A stretch of DNA of 64,000 nucleotides from Paenibacillus bouchesdurhonensis. GTDB taxonomy: Bacteria > Bacillota > Bacilli > Paenibacillales > Paenibacillaceae. Location: positions 1,160,033 to 1,224,032 of the forward strand of contig NZ_LT732548.1 of the NCBI RefSeq assembly GCF_900155685.1, in the 5' to 3' direction. Shown in pieces: positions 8,940 to 17,653 of the stretch (the stretch's first letter is position 1; each line of letters opens with the position of its first letter). The notes beneath the pieces are model-generated. The model was not told the DNA's origin. It did not search any database and saw only the letters and a program-made list of their open reading frames with translations. A program made the position numbers and the translations under genes.

Positions 8940-9820
8940 TGTCTGATTTCTGGATTATTTTAACCGGGACACTCGTTGCCGCCACCAGCGGCATCCTCGG
9001 TTGTTTTCTCGTATTGCGTAAAATGTCACTCGTGGGAGATGCGATCAGCCACTCGGTGCTGCCCGGGATTGCCATCGCTTTTATGATTAGCGGTTCAAGG
9101 GATTCCCTGCTCATGATGGTTGGCGCGGCCATATTAGGGCTTATCACTGTTTTTCTCATTCAGCTGCTTCAGCAAGGGGGGCTGCAATCGGATGCCTCGA
9201 TCGGCATCGTCTTTACGGCGCTGTTTGCTATCGGCGTCATCTTGATCAGCCGCAATGCCTCGAATATAGACCTTGATTTGGACTGCGTGTTATTCGGCGA
9301 AATTGCTTATGTTCAGTGGGACATCCTCATCATTAACGGCTATAATATGGGCCCTGCCGCCGTTTGGTTTCTCGGCATCACCTTATTTATTGTCCTGCTT
9401 GTCATCGGTTTGTTCTACAAACAGTTCAAATTGTGCGCATTCGATCCGGCCCTAGCGGCAGCCGTAGGCATTCCCGTTGCACTGTTCCACTACCTGCTAA
9501 TGGGACTAGTCTCGCTCTCAACGGTTGCGTCCTTTGAAAGCGTCGGTGCGATTCTTGTCGTCGGCATGCTGATCGTTCCTGCGTCCACGGCTTACTTGCT
9601 GACAGATCGTTTGAGTATGATGCTATTGTACAGTGTATTGATCGGCGCGCTAAGCTCCGCTGGCGGATACTATTTCGCCAAGTGGCTGGATGCTTCCATT
9701 GCCGGCTCGATGATCACCGTTGCAGGGCTGCTGTTCCTGCTGGCATTTCTGTTCTCCCCGCTTCATGGGCTGGTCGCCCGGTTTAGCAAACGGCGCAGGA
9801 TGAAGTCCATGGCGGCATAA
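8939..9820 (+). CDS. mntD: Manganese ABC transporter, permease 2
   Basis: A 293-residue ABC-3 family membrane protein homologous to the preceding permease, with GDAISHSVLPGIAIAF matching the same cytoplasmic-loop motif. The ATG at 8939 overlaps the mntC stop codon (TGATG). A TTG three bases earlier is a weaker alternative. It presumably forms a heterodimeric channel with MntC. A terminator follows about 90 bases downstream, marking the operon end. Confidence 0.9.
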   Translation: MSDFWIILTGTLVAATSGILGCFLVLRKMSLVGDAISHSVLPGIAIAFMISGSRDSLLMMVGAAILGLITVFLIQLLQQGGLQSDASIGIVFTALFAIGVILISRNASNIDLDLDCVLFGEIAYVQWDILIINGYNMGPAAVWFLGITLFIVLLVIGLFYKQFKLCAFDPALAAAVGIPVALFHYLLMGLVSLSTVASFESVGAILVVGMLIVPASTAYLLTDRLSMMLLYSVLIGALSSAGGYYFAKWLDASIAGSMITVAGLLFLLAFLFSPLHGLVARFSKRRRMKSMAA

Positions 9821-9910
9821 TGTGTGTGAAGATATGCCGGGATAATGCTGTTTAATATTCATGCCATCATCATATAGCGTAAGGTATAGTGTAATGTTCG
9901 TGCTCTAGAA

Positions 9911-9946
9911 GCTGCACTTCCGGATTTTGCGGAGTGCGGCTTTTTT
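9911..9946 (+). terminator. Intrinsic terminator of the mnt operon
   Basis: GCTGCACTTCCG pairs with CGGAGTGCGGC (one bulge, one G-T pair) and is followed by TTTTTT. Confidence 0.85.
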
Positions 9947-10029
9947 CATATTTTAAAAGTATTGAATGTTGGTGAGGGAGTAATGTAATGTTATTAATAA
10001 ATACTGGGGAGCAAAGGAGTTGTTGACGC

Positions 10030-10479
10030 TTGTTGATCAAGCTGGACGTCACGAATTATGATACAGCCAGAAAGATGATTGATATACAAATCCCTGCCTA
10101 TAAGGTTGAAGCAGAGCTGATCGGTTATGACGGAATTCCTCAATTGCTGGACACCGTGGAAACAATGATGGAATGCCGGGAGAAGTTCGTGGGATATTTC
10201 TTGGACGGTGAGCTGGCGGCCTTTGTTTCATACGAGGAAACAGAGCAAGAGGTTGAAATATGCCGACTTGTTGTGCATCCGTATCATTTCCGCAAGAAAA
10301 TCGCTACGATTCTCGTCGAGCATATCGTGGAAACCATTGCCCATGGCCGTCCGATTCGGGTTAATACGGGGGCATTGAATTTCCCTGCAAAGGGATTGTA
10401 TCAAATGTTCGGTTTCCGGCAGGTTAGGGATGTCGAGGTAGCCCCAGGAGTATTCATTACCGAGCTTAGGAGAAACTGA
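10030..10479 (+). CDS. GNAT family N-acetyltransferase
   Basis: A 149-residue protein with the GNAT core. The acceptor strand region is EVEICRLVVHPYHFRKKIATILVEH, presented here as segments: beta strand ICRLVVHP, then the acetyl-CoA pyrophosphate loop region RKKIATILVEH. A C-terminal GLYQMFGFRQV motif is typical of the family. Start is TTG, supported by AAAGGAG ten bases upstream. It stands alone between a terminator and the HAD gene. The acetyl acceptor is unknown. Confidence 0.85.
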   Translation: MLIKLDVTNYDTARKMIDIQIPAYKVEAELIGYDGIPQLLDTVETMMECREKFVGYFLDGELAAFVSYEETEQEVEICRLVVHPYHFRKKIATILVEHIVETIAHGRPIRVNTGALNFPAKGLYQMFGFRQVRDVEVAPGVFITELRRN

Positions 10480-10562
10480 GCGACCTGTATGCGATCTTCG
10501 GTAATATGGTAGAATGGCGTTATATAGACAGAAGATTGCATCATTGGAATGGAGGAACTGGA

Positions 10563-11306
10563 TTGAAATACAAACTGTTAGCACTTGATATGGATGGTAC
10601 GTTGTTGAATAGCAATCATCAGATTTCCCCAAAGACAGAGGAATGGCTTCGCAAGGCGATGGCGGCGGGAGTCCATGTCTGCCTGTCGACGGGAAGAAGT
10701 TACGATGAAGCTGTTTCTTATGGGGAACAGCTAGGGCTTGAGACTCCGATGATTACGGTAAATGGCAGCGAAGTATGGCGGACGCCGCATGAGTTGTACC
10801 ACCGTGAATTGTTCGATCATAAGCTGATTGGGCAAATGTATGAAATATCCAGGAGGAAGAACGTCTATTTTTGGGCTTATGCCGTAGAAGGTATATATCG
10901 CGAAGATGATTGGGATCCAAGCTTGCTGGAGCGTAATCAGTGGCTGAAATTCGGCTACACGACCGAAGATGATCAGCTTCGCCATGAGATTAACCTAGAG
11001 CTGCAGAACATGAGCGGACTTGAAATCACCAACTCTTCGCCCTATAATTTGGAAATTAATCCGCAGGGGGTCAACAAGGCAAGCGGGGCTGCACTTGTCT
11101 GCGATCTGCTTGGCATTCAAATGTCGGAGGTCGTGGCGGTCGGCGACAGCCTGAATGATCTGGCGGCCATTCAGGCGGCTGGTCTTGGCGTGGCCATGGG
11201 GAATGCACAAATCGCGGTGAAGGAGAACGCCGACGTGGTCACGGCTTCGAATGACGATGACGGAATCGCTCTGATCATTCGCGATTATATTTTGACGGAG
11301 GAGTGA
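10563..11306 (+). CDS. Cof-type HAD superfamily phosphatase
   Basis: A 247-residue haloacid-dehalogenase hydrolase of the Cof/YidA subfamily. Motif I DMDGTLLN lies near the N terminus, Ser/Thr motif II is in CLSTGRS, and motif III/IV is GDSLNDLAAI. A large cap domain lies between. Members dephosphorylate sugar phosphates, pyridoxal phosphate or nucleotides; the substrate cannot be told here. The TTG start at 10563 is chosen because GGAGGAAC sits at the right distance; the longer reading from 10506 has no ribosome site. The next gene begins only 8 bases after the stop. Confidence 0.9.
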   Translation: MKYKLLALDMDGTLLNSNHQISPKTEEWLRKAMAAGVHVCLSTGRSYDEAVSYGEQLGLETPMITVNGSEVWRTPHELYHRELFDHKLIGQMYEISRRKNVYFWAYAVEGIYREDDWDPSLLERNQWLKFGYTTEDDQLRHEINLELQNMSGLEITNSSPYNLEINPQGVNKASGAALVCDLLGIQMSEVVAVGDSLNDLAAIQAAGLGVAMGNAQIAVKENADVVTASNDDDGIALIIRDYILTEE

Positions 11307-11313
11307 TCCGCCT

Positions 11314-11799
11314 TTGGATATACTCGGCTGGATTATTGTTATCGCGCTTTTTGCAATCGGGATGGCTGGGGCGGTATTTCCCGTATTGCCTGGTGTGCTT
11401 GCGATTTATTTTGCCTTCTTCGTATACGGATGGTTCTTTTCGTTCGAAGCGTTGGGGCCTGTCTTTTGGATTGTCCAGACTCTTGTAGTCGTGGCTCTGC
11501 TGGTGGCGGATTATGCTGTTGGCGCCTGGGGCGTCAAGAAGTTCGGAGGCAGTAGACTGTCGGTCTGGTTAAGTACGATCGGCATTATTGTCGGCCCTTT
11601 CATCATTCCGGCGTTTGGGCTTATTCTGGGCCCGCTCATCGGTGCGATGATCGGGGAAATGATTAAAGGCGAGACGCCGGCAAAGGCGTTTAAGGTTGGA
11701 GTCGGCTCTGTCGTCGGCCTGCTGAGCAGCATGGCCGTCAAAATCGTACTGCAGCTCGCGATGATTATCTTGTTCGTCATATGGGTCGTGTCTTTTTAG
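11314..11799 (+). CDS. DUF456 family membrane protein
   Basis: A 161-residue hydrophobic protein with four or five membrane segments and Gly-rich turns, including GMAGAVFPVLPGVL near the N terminus, which is characteristic of the DUF456 family. Start is TTG behind GGAGGAG. It is closely spaced after the HAD phosphatase gene and probably co-transcribed. No function is known for the family. Confidence 0.85.
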   Translation: MDILGWIIVIALFAIGMAGAVFPVLPGVLAIYFAFFVYGWFFSFEALGPVFWIVQTLVVVALLVADYAVGAWGVKKFGGSRLSVWLSTIGIIVGPFIIPAFGLILGPLIGAMIGEMIKGETPAKAFKVGVGSVVGLLSSMAVKIVLQLAMIILFVIWVVSF

Positions 11800-11845
11800 T
11801 GGGAAGGCTGGATGTGCCTAATCGAGTGGAAAGAAGGAAAAATCG

Positions 11846-13480
11846 TTGTCTAAGAAGGAATCGTTTGTTAAAGGAACGCTGATTTTAGCCGCAGCTGCGC
11901 TGATTGCCAGGCTGCTGGGATTATTTCAGCGTGTGCCGTTAGAGCATATTTTGGGAGACGTCGGTAATGCTTCCTATGTTTTGGCTAACGGGATCTACTT
12001 TATGCTGCTGCCCTTGGCTACGGCGGGCTTGCCAAGCACGCTGAGCCGGATGGTCTCTGAACGCCATGCTCTGGATCGGCCAGCGGAATCGGAGAGGGTG
12101 TATCAAGCGGCTCTTTGGTTCGCTGCCGTTATGGGCATTATTATGTCTTTGTTTTTATATTTTGCCGCACCTTATTATGCGGCTGCTTCCCGAGTGCCGG
12201 AGGCGGCTATCGCCATTCGATCACTGTCGCCGGCCCTGCTCATCTTTCCGCTGATCGCTATTATGCGCGGTTATCTTCAAGGCCGCAACATCATGATCGC
12301 GGGCGGCGTCTCCCAGGTTATTGAACAAATCGTGCGTGTCGGCTCCGGAATCTCGCTGGCCTTTGTGCTGTACCATATGAATGCCAAAGGCGAGGAAATT
12401 GCCGCGGCGGCTACATTTGGAGCTGTGCTTGGCGGGGTGGCCGCGCTCATCGTCATGCTGTATTTCAATGCCAAAACGAAGCGGCAGGATCGAGCGGACG
12501 GTTTGCAAGAGGCTAAAGACGATCCCAATCGGCTGCCCTTTTCCAAAATTTATATGGAAATCTTCAAGCTGTCGATTCCGATTGTGCTGTCCTCGCTTAC
12601 CGTTCCGGCCGTCAACTTTATCGACGGCTCGATTCTGAAGCCGCTGCTCAGCCAGCAGATCGGCGCGGATCAAGCTACGTATATCCTCGGGATACTTGGT
12701 AACCGTGCTCAAATGATTGCGGGCATTCCGCCGATTTTAGCGATTGCGCTCAGCACATCTCTGCTGCCGATCATTTCCGCAGCGTTTGCCCGGAAGGACG
12801 AGGAGCATCTCCATCGGCAGGTTTCGCTCGCGATGCGCGTATCCGTCCTGACGGGAATGCCGATGGTTATCGCGTTAACGACAGCCGCTTATTCGGTGAA
12901 TGGGCTGTTATTCAGTACGCGTGACGGCAGCAGTATTATTGCCCTGCTGACCTTTGGTACGATATTTCAAATTACGATGATGATCAGCAACTCCATACTG
13001 ATCGGGATCGACAAGGTGAATCTCTCTATGGTTCATGTGGGGATCGGCGTAGCGTTGAAGCTTGTTCTTAGCTTGCTGCTTGCTCCGCTGTGGGGGATTT
13101 ACGGCATCATCACGGCGACGATTCTATGCTTCCTTACGATTACACTGCTCAACGTAAGAACGATGAAGAAGATTGTCCCTTTCTCGATCATGGGCAATCG
13201 CTGGACAGGCTTTCTGTTTACGATTATCGTGCTGTCGGGCGTTGGCTATGGTCTTAATCAAGCGGGCATCAACTTGGTATCTGTTATGCCGGATCGCCTG
13301 GCCTTTTTCATCACCTGCTGCATTGTCGGTGTAGCCGTTGTGGCGCTGTATCCGGTGCTGCTGGTCGTGCTGCGCGTCGTCCGCAGGGACGAGCTTGCGA
13401 CATACCCGGCGCCGCTGCGCAAGCTGCTGTCCCCATTGATGCGCCTGCAGCGCGGCGGACAGCCCGGTCAAGGCCGCTAA
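11846..13480 (+). CDS. MurJ/SpoVB-type lipid flippase (MOP superfamily)
   Basis: A 544-residue polytopic membrane protein with about 14 transmembrane helices. It belongs to the polysaccharide-transport branch of the MOP superfamily that includes B. subtilis YtgP (MurJ) and SpoVB. These flip undecaprenyl-linked precursors such as lipid II outward for cell-wall synthesis. The N terminus KGTLILAAAALIARLLGL matches this family, and length matches YtgP. Start is TTG following AGAAGGAAA. The stop codon overlaps the stop of the convergent DUF2515 gene inside a palindrome. Which paralogue (vegetative or sporulation) is not decidable from sequence alone. Confidence 0.88.
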   Translation: MSKKESFVKGTLILAAAALIARLLGLFQRVPLEHILGDVGNASYVLANGIYFMLLPLATAGLPSTLSRMVSERHALDRPAESERVYQAALWFAAVMGIIMSLFLYFAAPYYAAASRVPEAAIAIRSLSPALLIFPLIAIMRGYLQGRNIMIAGGVSQVIEQIVRVGSGISLAFVLYHMNAKGEEIAAAATFGAVLGGVAALIVMLYFNAKTKRQDRADGLQEAKDDPNRLPFSKIYMEIFKLSIPIVLSSLTVPAVNFIDGSILKPLLSQQIGADQATYILGILGNRAQMIAGIPPILAIALSTSLLPIISAAFARKDEEHLHRQVSLAMRVSVLTGMPMVIALTTAAYSVNGLLFSTRDGSSIIALLTFGTIFQITMMISNSILIGIDKVNLSMVHVGIGVALKLVLSLLLAPLWGIYGIITATILCFLTITLLNVRTMKKIVPFSIMGNRWTGFLFTIIVLSGVGYGLNQAGINLVSVMPDRLAFFITCCIVGVAVVALYPVLLVVLRVVRRDELATYPAPLRKLLSPLMRLQRGGQPGQGR

Positions 13481-13524
13481 TCGGCCTTGAAGGGCAAGAC
13501 GGCGTCGTGGGCGAACGCCGTCTT
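13468..13524. terminator. Double hairpin over convergent stop codons
   Basis: TCAAGGCCG and CGGCCTTGA form perfect 9-base arms around CTAAT, a loop that contains both stop codons (TAA on plus, TAG on minus). A second perfect 10-base hairpin, AAGACGGCGT with ACGCCGTCTT (13496-13505 and 13515-13524), follows inside the minus-strand gene. No T tract is present on either side. A bidirectional end of transcription or mRNA-protecting structure is inferred. Confidence 0.6.
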
Positions 13525-14733
13525 CAAGACACCGGCCCGATGCTCGCGACTAATGTCGCAGAGCAGCGGGGCCTGCGGCGCGCTGATGCCGTCCAGCGCG
13601 CTCGTGTCCTTGAGCCAATCCTCACGGGATATTGGCTCATAAGGCGTGTCGCCCCAAGCGTCAAGGAGCTTGGGGCTGTAGAGACGCTCGCTGGGCGGCA
13701 GCGTCTCACTCTCCAGAAGCTCTGACCCCTGCAAGGGCGCGGTCAGAGCTTCTTCTTTATTGGCCGTGAAGATGTCCGGCCAATAATCGGCGCGCGAGCC
13801 GCTGTGCGGCACCGCTCGCGAGAAGGCTTCGGCGCCGCTGCGCACGGCGCGAAGGCCCATGAGCATCGCGTATAGGCATTTGCCTAGTGCGATGCGGGCT
13901 GGGAGACTGCCGAAGTCGGTGACGGTTCGGCCGGCCAGCTGGGTGACGTTCGTACCGTCATAGAGCGGGATAACAAGCTGGTTGAGGCCTGACAAGCTGT
14001 ACAGGTGGAAATTCGTTTTGTCCGTGACATGCCGCTGATAGAAAGGGTGGCGGATTACCCGCTGCTCGATATAATTCTGCTCGTTGATGATCAGGCCAAC
14101 CGTCAGCAGCGCGCTGCCTCTGTCAATCCAGAAGCGTTCCCAGAAGGGGCGCATAAATCGCGATACGCTAAAATAACGCAGCAAATGAAATTGGCTTGCG
14201 CCAAGCTCGCGGCTTTTCTGATACAGCAGAAGCTGTGGATAGGCGTCTTGAAAAATAAGCGCATTGCTGCGCTCCAGAAATCGATAAGTGGCCCGCTTCG
14301 CATCTTCATCCAGCATTTCGGCCATTCGGCTCCCTCGCAAATCCGTCATGTTCCAGCCGGCATTCCGGGACACCATATGGGCCAGAAATGCCCAATGAAG
14401 TTCAGGGAACGCCTCGTAGCAATCCAGATATGCTGCGGTGCGCGTGATGTTGCTGACGCCAGCGCGGCCCGTCGCGGTTAGAATATCCTCGGCTAGTTCC
14501 CGATCGGAGCGGGTAAACTCTTCGTCCTCTTGGGTGCGGTAGGTAGCTCCTCGCCTTAAGAGCTCCTCAATCTCGCCGGACACAGTTCGGGCGGAGGCTT
14601 CATTCCAATGAAGCGGGAGGCGCCTCTCGCGCAGTTTCGTGGAGTGAGCAATGTCCTCGGCTTTGCTGCGGATCGCTTCCCGAACGGCAGCCGGCAGATG
14701 CAGCAGCAGCTGCTTCAAACGATTCTGCTTCAT
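13477..14733 (-). CDS. DUF2515 family protein (YppC-like)
   Basis: A 418-residue soluble protein with the DUF2515 signature: NITRTAAYLDCYEAFPELHW followed by FLAHMVSRNAGWNMTDLRG. B. subtilis YppC belongs to this family; no biochemical role is known to me. Start ATG is preceded by GAGG. The last 4 bases overlap the end of the convergent flippase gene. The 3' third is visibly richer in G+C than the surrounding DNA, but the reading frame is intact. It appears to be a single-gene transcription unit. Confidence 0.82.
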   Translation of the reverse strand: MKQNRLKQLLLHLPAAVREAIRSKAEDIAHSTKLRERRLPLHWNEASARTVSGEIEELLRRGATYRTQEDEEFTRSDRELAEDILTATGRAGVSNITRTAAYLDCYEAFPELHWAFLAHMVSRNAGWNMTDLRGSRMAEMLDEDAKRATYRFLERSNALIFQDAYPQLLLYQKSRELGASQFHLLRYFSVSRFMRPFWERFWIDRGSALLTVGLIINEQNYIEQRVIRHPFYQRHVTDKTNFHLYSLSGLNQLVIPLYDGTNVTQLAGRTVTDFGSLPARIALGKCLYAMLMGLRAVRSGAEAFSRAVPHSGSRADYWPDIFTANKEEALTAPLQGSELLESETLPPSERLYSPKLLDAWGDTPYEPISREDWLKDTSALDGISAPQAPLLCDISREHRAGVLKTAFAHDAVLPFKAD

Positions 14734-14853
14734 GTGAGTTCCTCGCTTTATGATTCACACGTTTTTATTACAAAGTATGGCCTAAAGATTTGACTTCCAC
14801 TCTTCAATTTGTTTGACTTAACAAGAGAACGATACAGAAAGGAATGATCTCAA

Positions 14854-15216
14854 GTGAAACAAGTGGCATCCGCCAGGGAATTTAATGTTAGCATTCAATC
14901 CAGTAATTTAGTCGTGGCTGTGTTTACCGCAAGCTGGTGCGGCGATTGCAAATTTATCGATCCGTTCATGCCGGAGGTCGAGGAGAAATACGCTGACCGC
15001 TTGACCCTGATTGAAGTCGATGTTGACAAAGTAGGGGAAGTGAGTCAGGAGCAGAATATATTGGGCATTCCTAGCTTCGTAGCTTATGCGGACGGACGAG
15101 AGCTTGTTAGATTCGTAAACAAGCTGCGGAAGTCGCGTGAGGAGATTGAGGATTTTCTGAATAAAGCTCTGGATGTCTATCATACATTACATGACACGCC
15201 GGAGAGAAAAGAGTAG
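14854..15216 (+). CDS. Thioredoxin-like protein with CGDC active site
   Basis: A 120-residue thioredoxin-fold protein. The redox motif is WCGDC (Cys29 and Cys32) rather than the WCGPC of canonical thioredoxin, and the cis-Pro loop is GIPSFVAYADG. It has no signal peptide, so it acts in the cytoplasm. Start is GTG after GAAAGGAATG. It is flanked by a divergent DUF2515 gene and a strong terminator. The Asp in place of Pro in the active site should shift its redox potential, a property known for this position in the family. The partner protein is unknown. Confidence 0.88.
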   Translation: MKQVASAREFNVSIQSSNLVVAVFTASWCGDCKFIDPFMPEVEEKYADRLTLIEVDVDKVGEVSQEQNILGIPSFVAYADGRELVRFVNKLRKSREEIEDFLNKALDVYHTLHDTPERKE

Positions 15217-15260
15217 ACAAGGAATAGCACCGAAAACAGTTGAATCAACAACATAAATCA

Positions 15261-15301
15261 CATCGTCTTCCGAATTAAGGGGAGGACGATGTTTTATTTT
15301 T
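15261..15301 (+). terminator. Intrinsic terminator after the thioredoxin-like gene
   Basis: CATCGTCTTCC pairs with GGAGGACGATG (one offset T) around a 9-base loop and is followed by TTTTATTTTT. Confidence 0.88.
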
Positions 15302-15413
15302 GAACATTTTGTCACAGTTTTACTATGTCGTCTTGTTCCTTATCGGTTATAATGAAGAATGATTTGATCGAAATTGTATAATTTTATAATCCTAAATTGC
15401 AGGTGAGAAACCT

Positions 15414-16352
15414 TTGAACACGAAGCAACTGAAATGGATCGCCTATCTTTCCTGTTTTGTCATGTTCTTGGCTACATTGGGCGGAAGCGTTGTCACGAAG
15501 ACGGAGTCGGGGCTTGGCTGCGGTAACGAGTGGCCGCTCTGTCATGGAAAGTTCGTTCCGGCGCATACGGTAGCATCTTTGATTGAATATTCGCACCGTG
15601 CCGTTAGCGGAGCTGCCGGGCTGCTCGCCGTAGCGGCGTTTGTGGCGTTTTGGAAGTACCGTAAAAACCGCAAAGACCTGCAGATGTACGCATTATTGGC
15701 CCTTATTTTCGTTATGGTGCAGGCTTTCATGGGAGCGATGGCCGTCGTCTATCCGACGTCATCTGCTGTCATGGCGCTGCATTTCGGCTTTTCGCTGATT
15801 GCTTTTGCCAGCTCGATCATGCTTGTACTGGGAATCCGTGAGGATGAAGCGAGGCAGGGGAAAGCCTCTTCCGCTCCGATCGCACGGGTGTCCAAGGCCT
15901 TCCGCAACCTGGTTTGGGTGACGACTGCCTATACTTATATCGTCGTATATCTCGGCGCCTACGTGAGCCATACCGACTCCGCAGGCGGATGCCTTGGGTG
16001 GCCGCTATGTAACGGGCAGTTGATTCCGGAGCTGTCGGGCGGTGTCGGCATTGCCTTCCTGCATCGGGTGGCGGCGGCGCTGCTGCTGATTCTTGTCGCC
16101 ATTATGGGGCATATTGCTTATTGGAAGAATCCCGATAACCGCGAGGTGCGGACGCTTGGTTTGGCGGCGACGATCCTTTCGGTGATCCAGATATTTACGG
16201 GAGCCAGCATCGTGTTTACAATGAATAATTATCATGTGTACTTATTTACGTCATTGGCGCATATCGTCGTTTTGGCGGCTCTGTTCGGGGTATTGGCTTA
16301 TTTATGCGTACGAGCCTGGCAAATGAGCCGTTTGCCAAACGATCAGAATTAG
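15414..16352 (+). CDS. ctaA: Heme A synthase
   Basis: A 312-residue integral membrane protein of the COX15/CtaA family with eight membrane helices. It oxidises heme O to heme A for aa3-type cytochrome oxidase. Family features seen: extracellular-loop cysteine pairs CGNEWPLC and CLGWPLC, and helix histidines in SHRAVSGAAG, HFGFS, LHRVAAA and AHIVVLAALFG. Start is TTG behind AGGTGAGAAA. No ctaB is adjacent. Its presence indicates aerobic respiration with a heme-A oxidase, in line with ndh, sdh and hemQ elsewhere in the window. Confidence 0.93.
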   Translation: MNTKQLKWIAYLSCFVMFLATLGGSVVTKTESGLGCGNEWPLCHGKFVPAHTVASLIEYSHRAVSGAAGLLAVAAFVAFWKYRKNRKDLQMYALLALIFVMVQAFMGAMAVVYPTSSAVMALHFGFSLIAFASSIMLVLGIREDEARQGKASSAPIARVSKAFRNLVWVTTAYTYIVVYLGAYVSHTDSAGGCLGWPLCNGQLIPELSGGVGIAFLHRVAAALLLILVAIMGHIAYWKNPDNREVRTLGLAATILSVIQIFTGASIVFTMNNYHVYLFTSLAHIVVLAALFGVLAYLCVRAWQMSRLPNDQN

Positions 16353-16529
16353 GCATCCAACTCCATTCAGTCTTAACTTAAGGCTCATCGGGGTGTACTT
16401 ATGGCTGGATCTTCTGCGGGCAGGCTAACCGGCGGACGGTGTGGCCGTTGTTGCCTGGAGGACTCATGAATCACTCCATTCTGTGTCAAAATAAGGCTGT
16501 AACATCATCCAGGGAAGCGAGGAATATAT

Positions 16530-17246
16530 ATGCTGCGGTCACTGCTTGGCGAACCTCCCAGACAGAATGAAGGAATACTGGCGGATACGATGGACGCCAT
16601 GTTTAGGACGATAAGGCTGCTGCAGAAAGAAATAGAGCGGCATCAAGATCCCTCGCATGATTTACGCAAGCTTGAAATTTGGATTTACGGCTTGATCTCT
16701 TCTCTTGACGAGCTTGAGCAGTGCAAGTATGCGGCTAATTTTTTTCGGCGCAAGGTAGTCCATGATTACTTGGAGGATATGCCCTCCGCTGAAAAAAGCG
16801 ATTATGCCAGATACGTTTATTTTTACAAGGATGGATTCATTCGGGTGTTCTCCATATTGGATAAGCTGGGGACGGTATTGAACGAGTTGTTCGAGTTGAA
16901 TACATCGAAGGTGAAGGCGCATTTTTCCTATTTCACGGTACTGCGCCAGTTTCGATATTTGAAGGTGCATCTGGAGCTTGCGGATCAGCTGTCCCTTATT
17001 AAGGACAAGCATAAAGAGTCGATGAGTGTGCTGCGCCGTAGGCGCAATACGGAAATTCACTATATGAATGCGGAGATGCAGGATGACTTGTGGCAGCGGC
17101 ATCAGGGGCTGGACGGCAAAGTGGAGCTTGAAAATCTCGACAAGCATCTGCATGATTTGGAGCATGGCTATTTGATGGTGTGCGAGTCTCTGCATACAGT
17201 GTTTGTTTATACGAACCAAAGATGGAAAAAAGTTAAACAGAGTTAG
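16530..17246 (+). CDS. HEPN-like protein (Cthe_2314 type)
   Basis: A 238-residue, mostly alpha-helical protein with no membrane segment. It resembles the Cthe_2314 HEPN group common in Bacillota. The stretch RRNTEIHYMN contains the R-x4-H motif that HEPN RNases use for catalysis. Whether this member is an active RNase is unknown; no partner nucleotidyltransferase or obvious antitoxin is adjacent, so a toxin-antitoxin role is not supported. The ribosome site is weak (GGGAAGCGAGG). It is upstream of the SAM riboswitch, with no terminator recognised between. Confidence 0.7.
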   Translation: MLRSLLGEPPRQNEGILADTMDAMFRTIRLLQKEIERHQDPSHDLRKLEIWIYGLISSLDELEQCKYAANFFRRKVVHDYLEDMPSAEKSDYARYVYFYKDGFIRVFSILDKLGTVLNELFELNTSKVKAHFSYFTVLRQFRYLKVHLELADQLSLIKDKHKESMSVLRRRRNTEIHYMNAEMQDDLWQRHQGLDGKVELENLDKHLHDLEHGYLMVCESLHTVFVYTNQRWKKVKQS

Positions 17247-17270
17247 CGCATAGATATAAAGTATTTTCCT

Positions 17271-17299
17271 TTGACAAAAACAAGGAAAGAATCTATACT
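17271..17299 (+). promoter_or_regulatory. Sigma-A promoter of the met operon
   Basis: TTGACA and TATACT separated by exactly 17 bases, about 60 bases before the SAM riboswitch. This is a near-consensus vegetative promoter. Confidence 0.88.
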
Positions 17300-17358
17300 C
17301 TATTTCTAAGATAGTTTTTCAGAAATATTCACTGTGAATTTTTCAACAATTTCATATT

Positions 17359-17577
17359 TTCTTATCAAGAGAGGCGGAGGGAAAGGCCCGATGAAGCCCA
17401 GCAACCGATTTGTAAAGAACTGCGGCGTGGATAGCTGCATCTTTGAGCAAATGTCATGGTGCTAATTCCTTCAAGATCGCGTAGCGTGGCAACGCGCAGT
17501 GCGGTTTTGGTAGATGAGAAGGCATTGTCTTTACGTAAAGAGAGCCCTCTGAATCTGCAGGGCTCTTTATTTGTTTA
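17359..17577 (+). ncRNA. SAM-I (S-box) riboswitch with terminator
   Basis: The aptamer starts at CTTATCAAGAGAGGCGGAGG and continues with the conserved GGCCCGATGAAGCCCAGCAACC block (given as parts: GGCCCGATGAAGCC then CAGCAACC). The closing helix P1 pairs CTTATC with GATGAGAA near 17514-17520. The expression platform is a terminator at 17541-17577, AGAGCCCT with AGGGCTCT followed by a T-rich tract. With SAM bound, transcription should stop before metN; when SAM is scarce an antiterminator allows readthrough. Confidence 0.96.
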
Positions 17578-17653
17578 TTGATTTGATGGGTATGAACATG
17601 TATGAGCTAAAATAGGCTTTGGCGATATTATGAAGATACGGGAGGACACTAGC

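Noticed and set aside
13700..13900. GC-rich stretch as horizontally acquired DNA
   Set aside because: It is inside an intact DUF2515 frame with no mobile element or boundary; local composition alone is weak evidence.
16401..16469. 22-codon open frame rich in Gly and Cys between ctaA and the HEPN gene
   Set aside because: A GGGGTG lies nearby, but length and composition do not allow a claim; no homologue recognised.
16530..17246. HEPN protein as toxin of a toxin-antitoxin pair
   Set aside because: No nucleotidyltransferase or other antitoxin gene is adjacent; the R-x4-H motif alone is not enough.
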